Below, piece by piece: positions 43,219 through 53,029 of a DNA stretch of 64,000 nucleotides; the first letter of the stretch is position 1; each line of letters begins with the position of its first letter. A program made the position numbers and the translations under genes. Below the pieces are notes generated by a model. That model was not told where the DNA came from. It was given only the letters and a program-made list of their open reading frames with translations, and did not search any database. Source of the DNA: Sorghum bicolor (lineage: Eukaryota > Streptophyta > Magnoliopsida > Poales > Poaceae); assembly GCF_000003195.3 (NCBI RefSeq), contig NC_012878.2:15245262-15309261 (forward strand). Reading direction: 5' to 3'.

Positions 43219-44262
43219 ATGGCACGCACTAGGCTTACAGCTCGCAAGTCCACTGGTGGGCGGGCCCCTCGCCGTCCGTTGGCAGCTAGGAGCTCGCGAC
43301 ATAAGAGCAAGTTCCTAGAGGAGTTTGGGATGCCCACTTTGCTTTGGAGGGTGCTCAGTTCGATGGGGTACCCCGAAGGAAGGGAGCCTCGCTACTATTG
43401 GGATAAGGAGCCGCTTGGTGACGAGACCCTGGTGGGGATTGAGGCAGTTGTCCCTACCAGTGGAGGAGACCCTGCTTGGGGCGGCTGGGTGTACGAGTCC
43501 CGAGGTGTCACGCCTTTCCACGGTGCCAGCAGGGCAGCTTTTGCAGTTTTGAGGGACCTCATGGAGAGGTTTCCACAGGAGCTGGCCCACGCCTTCGCTG
43601 GGGTGTTTCCCCGGGGTGACCCTTACACTTCGGTGTGGGATCAGTCCGAGGTGAATGCTCTAGAGAGGAGTGCGGATGAGGACCAGCACAGTGACAGTGC
43701 AGCTATGAGTGCCATGTACGCGTTGATGAAGACCTATGGAGGCCTGGAGCGTTGTTTGGGTCGCTTGTCCGGGTCTCTTCTCACCGTCCAGGATGAGAAG
43801 CGTCAGTTGCAGCGTGAGTTTGACTCCGAGGTTGAGAGGCTACAGGCAGAGTTGGCTCGTGTGACCAGAGAGAGGGACCAGGCAGTCCAGAAGAACAGTG
43901 AGCTGAGTCAGGACCTGCTTGCAGTACGGGAACAGAAGGACAGGGTGACTACTGCTCACAGGAACTGCGAGCGCATGCTAGTCCATGTGCTTGGACAGAG
44001 GAATGAAGCCTGGCACGAGGAGGACACTTTGAGGGCCCGACAGCTAGAGCTAGAGCAGCAGCTAGCTAATGCCGAGGAGTACAATGAGAACTTGCATGAG
44101 GAGATCCACCAGCTGCATAACCAGCTTCACCCTCACCACCTACCTGGAGCCGCGGAGCTAGACTCTGAGGACGAGATGGACACGGATCCCGAGTTAGGAG
44201 CAGCTGCTAGTGGTGACGAGGATGAGGATGGCTCTGGCATGGACAGTGACCACAGCGAGTAG
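43219..44262 (+). CDS. Chromovirus ORF0: histone H3-tail mimic with coiled coil and acidic tail
   Basis: I choose the ATG at 43219 (347 aa); the three codons upstream begin at a TTG. Seen: after Met, residues numbered as in H3 give A1 R2 T3, then T6-A7-R8-K9-S10-T11-G12-G13, A15 P16 R17 and L20 A21, 16 of the first 21 identical to plant/animal H3. Positions 4, 14, 18 and 23 are Arg instead of Lys, and RHKS replaces the K27 motif RKS. Residues about 35-125 could fold as helix-strand-strand-strand-helix like a dsRBD (inference). About 195-305 is a heptad-rich coiled coil. The last 35 residues are Asp/Glu-rich, like histone-binding tails. There is no histone fold, so it is not an H3 gene. Function unknown. 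Confidence 0.85.
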   Translation: MARTRLTARKSTGGRAPRRPLAARSSRHKSKFLEEFGMPTLLWRVLSSMGYPEGREPRYYWDKEPLGDETLVGIEAVVPTSGGDPAWGGWVYESRGVTPFHGASRAAFAVLRDLMERFPQELAHAFAGVFPRGDPYTSVWDQSEVNALERSADEDQHSDSAAMSAMYALMKTYGGLERCLGRLSGSLLTVQDEKRQLQREFDSEVERLQAELARVTRERDQAVQKNSELSQDLLAVREQKDRVTTAHRNCERMLVHVLGQRNEAWHEEDTLRARQLELEQQLANAEEYNENLHEEIHQLHNQLHPHHLPGAAELDSEDEMDTDPELGAAASGDEDEDGSGMDSDHSE

Positions 44263-44582
44263 ATGCTAGGGCTCTGGAGCTAGTCTTCCCTCCCTTGTTG
44301 TTGTATGTTGCATGGCATGTCGTGTACTTTTGGGATCTGGGCTGTGTAAGACTTTATGAGTTGATACCGAAAGTCCAGTGTATGTATGCTGGCAAGTTGG
44401 ATGTACGCGAACCTTGTTGCGTAAATGTTAAGTAATCTGTTAGTGATGTTGTGCGTGGATAATGAGTTATTGTGCCTTTGTTTATTGTGTGAATCTATTC
44501 CCTCAGTAAATTCAGTATGGCACGATTTTACACATTTTCTACCGGTTGATGGCAACTCCTAACGATTGCTTATCATTGGCGT
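44263..44582 (+). other. Spacer between ORF0 and gag-pol (320 bp)
   Basis: Non-coding. It ends GGCGTATGCAG right at the gag-pol start, again acceptor-like. No internal ribosome entry feature can be recognised. Confidence 0.5.
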
Positions 44583-47500
44583 ATGCAGATGGTGCAAACA
44601 CGTGGCGGGGGTAGCAGCAATCCGGGCCTTGGAACAGGTACATCCGGAGGTGGGGCTCAACGGATTGAGGACAGAGCACCAACACCGCCACCGCCACCAC
44701 CGCCTCCCCCGTACACTGCGGATGTGTTTTTCGCGCAGTTTCTGGGAAGCCAACGCAACATGGAACAGATGCAGCGCAACATGGAAGAAGCTTTGCGCAA
44801 CATAGCTGACAACACCCGTCGTGGAGATAATCAGGGTGGTCGGGAGGTTAACCAGTACAGTTCGTTCAAGGACTTCATGGATACCAAGCCACCGATCTTT
44901 AAGGAGGCTTTGGAACCGCTCGAAGCAGATGAGTGGATCAACACCATGGAGCAGAAGTTTCGTCTTCTCCGAATGACAGAAGAACTCAAGGCTGAGTATG
45001 CGGCACATCAGCTGCAAGGACCCGCTGGGATTTGGTGGTCCCATCACCGTACCACCTACCCGGAGGGGACACCAATCACTTGGAACCGCTTCACCACCGC
45101 TTTTCGGGGAAATTACATTCCTCCTGGTGTGGTTGAAATGAAGGTTGGGGAGTTCATGAGGCTGTCCCAGGGGACGAAATCTGTAAAAGAGTATCTACAT
45201 GCCTTCAATAATCTCGCTCGCTATGCCCCTGAGTTTGTGAACACGGAGGCCAAGAAGATTGCTAGTTTCCAGAGGGGCTTGAATCCAAAGATGCTGAAGA
45301 CCATGGGTACAGGGGCCAGGGCTACTTTCAATGCTTACATCAGTGACTGCCTGACCCAAGAGAACAATAACAACAACTACAGTGCATCCAAGTCGCGTAA
45401 AAGGGCTTTTGAAGCTGGATCATCCCAGTCCAGGGCACCAGTGGCAGGGCGACAGCAGTATCGTCCTCCTGCCCCGGGTGCTAGGTTCCGACCACCGCAG
45501 AGAAGGAACACCGGACATCCGACACAGCAGAAGCCGTACAAGGCGGCGATAGCTCCTGCCAAACCAAAGGCAATTCAAGCTGCAGCACCTGCCGTCAACA
45601 ACGCGCCCAAGGGTCCATGCTATAACTGCCACAAGATGGGGCACTTTGCTAAGGAATGTCCCTACCCCAAGAGGCAGCAGCCAACATATCCAGCTCGTGT
45701 GCATCATACCTCGATCGAAGAAATCCCGGAAGGAGAACCGGTTACAGCTGGTATGTTTTCTGTCAACCAACATCTTGCAGTTGTTTTGTTTGATTCTGGA
45801 TCGTCGCATTCATTCATGAGCCAAGCATTTGCACAAAAACATGATCAGCCAGTTACCGAGTTAGGTTATGGCTATCGCATCAGCTCAGCCGGGGCAGATG
45901 TGTTGACTAATAAAACGGTAACAGGAGTTACCTTGGATATCAGTGGTCGAAGGTTCCGTGTAAACCTTGTGGTCATGCCAGGACTGGTTTTGGATGTCAT
46001 CATTGGGATGAACAAAATGACTGATTGGGGCGCGGTTATAGATACCGGGAATAGAACTCTTTCCCTTAGAGACCCGCAAGGAAAGGGGGTGCTTCAGGTC
46101 AAGCTACCTAGACGGTTGGACTTCGCCAGCCTTTCATGTGCAGTGCAGGTAGTTCCTCTAGAACACATACCCGTGGTACGTGAGTTCCCGGACGTGTTTC
46201 CTGAGGATTTACCAGGACTTCCCCCAGATAGGGAGGTAGAGTTCGCAATAGAGTTGATACCAGGTACAGCACCAATATCTAGAAGGCCGTATCGGATGCC
46301 CCCAAATGAACTCGCAGAATTGAAGAAACAACTGAAGGAATTATTGGAAAAAGGGTTCATCCGGCCCAGCTCGTCGGAATGGGGTTGTCCCGCGTTGTTT
46401 GTGAAAAAGAAGGATCAGTCGTTGCGCATGTGCGTGGACTATCGTCCACTCAATGCAGTGACAATCAAAAATAAGTATCCCTTGCCAAGGATTGATATCC
46501 TGTTTGATCAGTTGTCCAAGGCAAGAGTGTTCTCTAAGATAGATTTGAGATCCGGGTATCACCAAATCAAGATTCGTCCGCAAGATATCCCGAAGACTGC
46601 TTTCTCCACCAGATATGGGTTGTACGAGTATCTTGTCATGTCCTTTGGGTTGACAAATGCTCCTGCATACTTTATGTATCTGATGAATTCAGTTTTTATG
46701 CCAGAATTGGACAAGTTTGTTGTGGTGTTTATCGATGATATCCTGGTGTATTCAGAAAATGAGCAAGATCACGCCGAACATCTGAGAATCGTGCTGACAC
46801 GATTACGAGAGCATCAGTTATATGCCAAGTTCAGCAAGTGTGAGTTCTGGTTGAAGAAAGTTCCGTTCCTAGGGCACATTTTGTCTGAAGAAGGGATTGT
46901 CGTGGATCCATCAAAAGTGCAGGAAGTCATGGACTGGAAGGCACCAATTTCGGTCTCGGAAGTTAGAAGTTTTCTTGGTCTGGCCGGGTATTATCGTCGT
47001 TTTATACCTGACTTCTCCAAGATTGCTAAGCCCATGACAAGTTTGCTACAAAAGGACCATAAGTTTGTCTGGACGGAAGGGTGTGAGTTAGCCTTCCGCA
47101 CCCTGCGAAGATTGCTAACCACTGCTCCCGTTCTGGCACAACCTAATTTAGAGAAGCCTTTTGATGTGTTTTGTGACGCATCAAAGAGTGGCCTGGGGTG
47201 TGTGTTGATGCAAGATGGCAGGGTGATAGCTTATGCTTCCCGACAGTTAAGGAAACATGAAGTCAACTATCCAACGCACGACCTCGAGTTAGCAGCGGTA
47301 GTGCATGCTTTGAAGATTTGGAGGCATTATCTGCTAGGAAATAAGTGTCACATTTACACCGATCACAAGAGTTTGAAGTACATCTTCACGCAGTCCGAGC
47401 TGAATATGAGGCAACGACGGTGGTTAGAGCTAATCAAGGACTATGACCTGGAAGTTCACTATCATCCAGGCAAAGCTAATGTGGTCGCCGATGCTTTGAG

Positions 47501-49064
47501 TCGCAAACCGCGCTATCAAATGGTTCAACCGTTGTTTGAAGATGGGTTCAATCTTATGCATCCTGAGGTTTTATGTCATATACAACTCAGTTGTTCACTC
47601 GAGAGTCAAGTCATTGAAGGTCAGAAAACAGACAAGGGTATTTTCCACATCAAAGAGAAGATCAAAGATGACCCAAAGACTCAGTTTCGGGTTGACGAGA
47701 AGGGGGTACTGTGGTTTCAACAGCGGTTAGTGGTCCCGAAAGATCGGGAGTTGAAGAATCGCATCATGGATGAAGCCCATCTCTCCAAGCTGTCTATTCA
47801 TCCGGGCAGCAGCAAAATGTATCAAGATTTAAGGCCCCACTTTTGGTGGACCAAGATGAAGAAAGAAATAGCAGCTTATGTGGCCCGTTGTGACACGTGT
47901 TGCAGAGTTAAGGCCATCCATATGAAACCTGCAGGTCTGTTACAACCGTTATCAGTTCCGGAGTGGAAATGGGAAGAGGTCAGTATGGACTTTATCACAG
48001 GTTTACCAGCCACAAGGAAGGGGAATGACTCGATTTGGGTAATCATAGATCGGTTGACCAAATCGGCCCATTTCATCCCTGTGAAGACTCGTTACCGACC
48101 TCCTGAGTATGCCGATATATATATGGCTGAGATTGTCAAGTTGCATGGTATTCCCAAGACAATCATATCAGATAGAGGACCGCAGTTCACCGCTCACTTC
48201 TGGGAGCGCATGCATAAGAGCTTGGGAACCAGTCTGATAAGAAGTACGGCGTATCATCCCCAGACTTCAGGTCAAACCGAGAGGTTAAATCAAGTGTTAG
48301 AAGATATGCTGAGGGCCTGTGTGCTATCATCCAAAGGATCATGGGAATCGTGGTTACCTTTGGCTGAATTCTCCTACAATAACAGTTATCAAGAGAGCAT
48401 CAAGATGGCCCCGTTTGAAGCTTTGTATGGTCGAAGATGTCGGACTCCGTTAAACTGGGTTGAACCTGGTGAAAGAAGATACTATGGTATCGACTTTGTG
48501 AATGATGCCGAGAAAAAGGTGCAGATCATACAACAACATATGCAAGCAGCACAGTCACGACAGAAAAGTTATGCTGATAAGAGAAGAAGGCCACTTGAAT
48601 TCAACATAGGTGACTATGTGTACCTCAAGGTTACGCCGATGAAGAAAGTTCAACGTTTCCGAGTTCGAAGCAAGCTTGCACCCAGATATGTGGGACCGTA
48701 CCAAGTACTAGAGAGGAAAGGCCCGGTGGCCTATAAGATTCAGCTACCTGAGGAGATGAGCTCGATCTTTCCGGTCTTCCATGTGTCGCAACTACGGAAA
48801 TGTTTGAAAGTGCCTGAGCAAAGAATTGAACCCCGAGGGATCAAAATAAAAGCAGACTTAGAGTATAAAGAGCAGCCAGTGGGAATCGTGGATACCAAGG
48901 AGCGAGTAACCCGAAACAGAATTGTCAAAACATACAAGGTGGTGTGGAGTCATCATGACGATAGGGATGCCACCTGGGAAACAGAGGATTACTTAAAAAC
49001 AGTTTACCCAAAGTTTCATAAGAAATGGTTAGTAACCCAAAATCTCGGGACGAGATTTCCCTAA
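44583..49064 (+). CDS. Chromovirus gag-pol polyprotein, intact, 1493 aa
   Basis: A single uninterrupted frame from ATG 44583; a second in-frame ATG at 44589 is equally plausible. Domains in order: Pro-rich start, gag (about 100-270, [17 protein letters not shown]), zinc knuckle [14 protein letters not shown] (about 347-360), protease [14 protein letters not shown] (about 400), RT from about 570 ([14 protein letters not shown], catalytic FIDDILVYS at about 718), RNase H ([16 protein letters not shown], about 860; [21 protein letters not shown]). Integrase has an HHCC zinc finger (CDTCC) and a DD35E core ([32 protein letters not shown]). A C-terminal chromodomain (about 1430-1485, [14 protein letters not shown]) ends it. 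Family role: replication through RNA in particles and chromodomain-guided integration into heterochromatin. No lesion was seen. Confidence 0.95.
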   Translation: MQMVQTRGGGSSNPGLGTGTSGGGAQRIEDRAPTPPPPPPPPPYTADVFFAQFLGSQRNMEQMQRNMEEALRNIADNTRRGDNQGGREVNQYSSFKDFMDTKPPIFKEALEPLEADEWINTMEQKFRLLRMTEELKAEYAAHQLQGPAGIWWSHHRTTYPEGTPITWNRFTTAFRGNYIPPGVVEMKVGEFMRLSQGTKSVKEYLHAFNNLARYAPEFVNTEAKKIASFQRGLNPKMLKTMGTGARATFNAYISDCLTQENNNNNYSASKSRKRAFEAGSSQSRAPVAGRQQYRPPAPGARFRPPQRRNTGHPTQQKPYKAAIAPAKPKAIQAAAPAVNNAPKGPCYNCHKMGHFAKECPYPKRQQPTYPARVHHTSIEEIPEGEPVTAGMFSVNQHLAVVLFDSGSSHSFMSQAFAQKHDQPVTELGYGYRISSAGADVLTNKTVTGVTLDISGRRFRVNLVVMPGLVLDVIIGMNKMTDWGAVIDTGNRTLSLRDPQGKGVLQVKLPRRLDFASLSCAVQVVPLEHIPVVREFPDVFPEDLPGLPPDREVEFAIELIPGTAPISRRPYRMPPNELAELKKQLKELLEKGFIRPSSSEWGCPALFVKKKDQSLRMCVDYRPLNAVTIKNKYPLPRIDILFDQLSKARVFSKIDLRSGYHQIKIRPQDIPKTAFSTRYGLYEYLVMSFGLTNAPAYFMYLMNSVFMPELDKFVVVFIDDILVYSENEQDHAEHLRIVLTRLREHQLYAKFSKCEFWLKKVPFLGHILSEEGIVVDPSKVQEVMDWKAPISVSEVRSFLGLAGYYRRFIPDFSKIAKPMTSLLQKDHKFVWTEGCELAFRTLRRLLTTAPVLAQPNLEKPFDVFCDASKSGLGCVLMQDGRVIAYASRQLRKHEVNYPTHDLELAAVVHALKIWRHYLLGNKCHIYTDHKSLKYIFTQSELNMRQRRWLELIKDYDLEVHYHPGKANVVADALSRKPRYQMVQPLFEDGFNLMHPEVLCHIQLSCSLESQVIEGQKTDKGIFHIKEKIKDDPKTQFRVDEKGVLWFQQRLVVPKDRELKNRIMDEAHLSKLSIHPGSSKMYQDLRPHFWWTKMKKEIAAYVARCDTCCRVKAIHMKPAGLLQPLSVPEWKWEEVSMDFITGLPATRKGNDSIWVIIDRLTKSAHFIPVKTRYRPPEYADIYMAEIVKLHGIPKTIISDRGPQFTAHFWERMHKSLGTSLIRSTAYHPQTSGQTERLNQVLEDMLRACVLSSKGSWESWLPLAEFSYNNSYQESIKMAPFEALYGRRCRTPLNWVEPGERRYYGIDFVNDAEKKVQIIQQHMQAAQSRQKSYADKRRRPLEFNIGDYVYLKVTPMKKVQRFRVRSKLAPRYVGPYQVLERKGPVAYKIQLPEEMSSIFPVFHVSQLRKCLKVPEQRIEPRGIKIKADLEYKEQPVGIVDTKERVTRNRIVKTYKVVWSHHDDRDATWETEDYLKTVYPKFHKKWLVTQNLGTRFP

Positions 49065-49076
49065 GGGGGGAAGGGC
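49063..49076 (+). promoter_or_regulatory. Polypurine tract of the chromovirus
   Basis: AAGGGGGGAAGGG lies immediately before the 3' LTR, the priming site for plus-strand DNA. It overlaps the gag-pol stop codon. Confidence 0.85.
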
Positions 49077-52000
49077 TGTAACACCCTAGGTGTTAAGCAT
49101 GCACTTAGCCTCACCAAAGCCATGCATAAGCATTTCATCAAGCATAAGCATCATGAGCATGACACTCTTGAGCAAAGTATGATTTTATGTGCTTTATTTC
49201 ATGTGTTTTAAATATGATAAAAATATGATACTTGCTTCTAAAATTGTGAAAAATTCAAATTAGGTAGATTTATGTGTGAGAAGAATTTAGAATATTTTTG
49301 TGCACTTTTTGGAGCTATGGAATTTATACAAAAATATCTAAAAAGAATTTAATTAAAACCTAGAACTGAGTTTTAACTTGTAATTCAAATTCTGTTTGGA
49401 ATTTGGTTTTGCTTGTTAAAACAAAGTGGTAGAGTTTTTGTTTTGGAACAACTTTGCTTTTGGGTGGAAATGGTGAAAATGATTTGAAAATAGTCAAAAT
49501 GCTTTTGGAAGAGGATTTGAGAAAAGAAAATTTAAAAAAAAAAAATGGAAAAGGGAAAAGGGGGCGCTAGCAGGCCGCGGCCTCGCTTCTGGCCCACTGG
49601 CCGAAGCCGGCTCGGCCCGCCCGCGCTCTCCCCTCCCCCTTCCCCCGCGCTCGCGCCCGCGTCCGCGCGCGGACAGCGCTCGCCGCGACGCCGTGGCACG
49701 CCGGCAGGGCTCGGCCGCCGCGTGGCGGGCATGCGGCAGCGAGGACGCGCCCCGGTCGGCCACCAAGGCGCCCCGGTCGCGCTCGCCTCCGCCACCGCTC
49801 CCATTTGCGCCCCTCAGCTCTCTCTCTCTCGCTCTCTCGCCCTCGCCCCGCACGCGCGGAGCGCCGCCGTCGCCATTGGAGCCCGAGCTTCGCCTCGGCT
49901 GTTCCTCCTCCGTACGTGCGCCATTCTTCAATTAGTTCTTCCCCGAGCTTCGCTTTCGCTCCGCCGTTGCGAAACGCTCATCGGAGCACTCGGTAAGGCA
50001 CGGTGAGCCCCGCTCGCCCTCGCTTTCTTCTCCGGCGAGAGCTCCGCCGCCGCACGCGTGATCCGCGCGTCCCCATGCCTTCCGGTGCTACGTAGTTGGC
50101 GCATCGTGTTCGCCTTGGCACCGCGATGCTCGCAAGCCCCTCCAGCCACGCTCTACCGAGCCGGCGTCCCGTACCGACGACGAGCAGCGCCGCCGCTCCG
50201 CCATGGCCGGTGGCGAGCCTGCTCCGGTCCGTTTTAGGCCGCGCAAATGAGTGCCTTAGGTCCGCCGTGATCCGTAGAACGTGTAGAGCCGCTTGATTCG
50301 CCGAAAGGGGTCGCCGACGGTGAGCTCCGGCTCGCCGGAGCTTCCCCCCCCCTCTGCGCTCTGACCAGCGGGCCCTGCTGGCAGGCGGGTCCGCTCGTCA
50401 GCGGCCGCGGGTGCACTGCACCGGGTGCACCTAGCAGATCTCGGGGTGGATTTGATTTGTTTTCAGAAAAATAATTTCCAGGAAATGATTTAAATGTTCA
50501 AAAATTCATATCTTGATGAATATGGCTCCAAAAATGGTGAAATAAATTTTGGTGTGTTCCTTATTTCCAGATCTATATCCTAGTATGATTGCATGTCATG
50601 TTTGAATAACTTTTCTGTGTAAGTATAATTAATCCATGTTTTTGTTGAACTTGGAAAATGCATAGTAAATGGAATATGGCTCAGAAAAATGTGAAACTTG
50701 TTTTGCTGGCTCTGCATGTGTGTTTACTCACTGAGAAAATATTGTTACATATTATTTGGTGTATAAATGAATTTATGGTAATTTAAATGCTTGCATGGCA
50801 GTACTTTATGATTTTTAATAATTAATTGAGTCATGCAATAAATCTGGAAAATTTTGTGGATGTTTCTTATGATATTAGACAAATTGTAAAAATATGACAT
50901 CTGTTGTTTAACACTTATATCACAGTAGGGTGATTATACTTACTCTATTACTTAATCTTGAGATTTTTGTGGTTCAAAATAAGTAACCAAAAATTATAAA
51001 AAATTTACAGTGGACTTTGTGATTAACTAGTAGTCTCCTGTAATTTTTCTGGAATTTATTGATGAACAGAATTGCATGTGATTTTAATAGGCTTAGAAAT
51101 AAATAAAGAAAATTTTTGAATGGTTGTGTATATGGGTTGAATGGATTAAGTTGGGTTTGGTGTATCTTTGAAGCATCATATAGGTTGCTGATGTCATTTG
51201 AAAAATAATTATAGAAGAGAATGTAATAGATGTTTGATTCAATTGTTTATTCTTGGATGATGTTGACTACCTTGTAATAAGCATGATCAAGTGCATTACT
51301 TATGCATCACAACATGACTCTTTTGGTACTCTCTCATATAAGCATCCACTCGGGCATCTCGCACTCCACTCATGAGCATATATGCATCATACAGGCTCGC
51401 AGGAGAACAGAGTGGGACCCGAGGAACCCGAGGAGCTTCAGGAGCAGGAACCTCCGGAAGCACAAGAGTCCGGAGAGGAACTGCAAGAGTGCCCGGATCA
51501 TCGACCCAGCACGTTTGAGAAAGGCAAGCCCCGGAGCATTCTAAGTCTCCCTATTCTCACTGACTTATATAAAGTGCTATACTTATTCTACTATATTGCA
51601 TATTACGTGATAGGAGTTGTCTGGTACCGTTGCTGCATATGTATTCCTTGTTATCCCTACTCGTTATCTACCTTGTCCTATGTAGATAGGCGCGGAGTCT
51701 ATGCTTAGCCTGCTTAGTCCGGTAGAAGTCGGGTGATGTCCTGTCACCTGCGAGATGTAGGTGGATACCTGCTTGATTAAGCAGTGGTTGCTGGGGAAAG
51801 AAATAACCAAGTGTGGAAAGTAATTGGAGACCGGGCAGGGTCTTATGGTGGGTTGCCCATAGTGCCCCTGCCTGTGTCGATTAAGGACCGATCGTTGACG
51901 GCCCTCTTGTCATGTTGAACGCATGCCCCACATTTAGCTGGAAGGATAAGTCGTTCCGACCGCGAAGCCTGAGCACTATCCGGGCCGGGAATCGGCCCGA

Positions 52001-53029
52001 TGTACGCGCTGTATTGGTGATGGTTGAGGAGAACGACGAGGGCGCGGCGCGCAACCTTGGTATACCTTGGATACCTCGGTCGCCGGAACGGTCCTCGGGT
52101 ACGGGCGGTGCCTGTCGAACCCGCGAATTGGTCCTGGATAGTGCAATACGGTGATCTGTAGCTCACTTGATCAGTGAGTGTGGTTTGTGTGGGGAATAAA
52201 CTCGCCAGCTGGTTAGAAATCGATTCGAATCGCCATCGCTCCTGGATAGTGAGCACTTGACATGAGCCCTGTCCTCGTAGTAAGGACTATGGAACACTTG
52301 GGTTATAATGAAACGGGTTTATGACTGCTGTAATAAGGTACTATCATAGTCTCATATTTGCTTGTAATAGCACAGGAGCAAATCTAGGTAATAGATAATG
52401 ATACTGTCAACTTGAGCAGATTAAAAGAAGAAAGGATTTATGTAGGCTTGGGTAATAAAATCTTGCGGTCTTTGCAAAATGGTTGTCAGCTACCCCACTA
52501 AATAGCCTTCATGATCCTTGATGAGTCTTTCTTTTAAGTTTATGACGGGTAAGTCTAGCTGAGTACCTTCTCGTACTCAGGGTTCTATTCCCATGTTGTT
52601 TTGCAGATGGTCAAATGTACTATGGTTATTGCATCCTCTGTCTGTACCCAGCTATGGGTGATGACTAGACCAAGGGCGATGGTCACTCCGTCTCTTCTTT
52701 TGCTTTTGTGGGAATGACCGAACTATGGCACTGTATCAGACTTGTCGCGTGTGTTGTATTTTCGAACTATGAAGCTTCCGCTACTTGAAGAACTTGTTTT
52801 GTAATAACTTAAGTACTCCGATGTGTTTCATGAATGTTGTAATCTGGATGTACTTGTGGATGACGACCGCTAAACTTATTACGATCTTGGCTGTATATGT
52901 GATGTGTGGTTTGAAATCCTTCGAGATTTCACGGACTACCGGGATTATATGGGCTTAAGCGTGATAGTTCGACTATGCAAATGGTCACTATTAGGCTTAA
53001 TCTCTTATAATTTGGTCGGTTCTGTTACA
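49077..53029 (+). repeat. 3' LTR of the chromovirus (3953 bp)
   Basis: Same sequence as the 5' LTR except for the 14-bp GAGAAATGGAATTT segment absent near 49325, an extra A near 49541, one C fewer near 50345 and two substitutions. It ends TTACA before TACCG. Confidence 0.94.

Larger units (their letters stand above)
38433..53029 (+). mobile_element. Young Tekay/RIRE3-like chromovirus with extra ORF (14.6 kb)
   Basis: LTRs TGTAACACCCTAGG...TTCTGTTACA at 38433-42399 (3967 bp) and 49077-53029 (3953 bp). Target duplication TACCG at 38428-38432 and 53030-53034. By eye the LTRs differ at two bases (near 40932 and 42115), one 14-bp indel and two homopolymer lengths. The interior has a primer site, an upstream ORF, an intact 1493-residue gag-pol and a polypurine tract. 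Everything needed for movement seems present, so it could be autonomous. The clade is inferred from the C-terminal chromodomain, long LTRs and extra ORF; I recall rice RIRE3/RIRE8 also having an orf0 before gag. Confidence 0.94.

Noticed and set aside
43219..44262. A true histone H3 gene or processed copy
   Set aside because: Only the N-terminal tail is H3-like. The histone fold helices are absent, and the body and length do not fit, while the position fits an element-encoded orf0.
52904..53029. Upstream extension of the RT frame at the LTR end
   Set aside because: These codons are LTR sequence read in frame by chance. The genuine outer-element frame starts at the duplicated TACCG at 53030.
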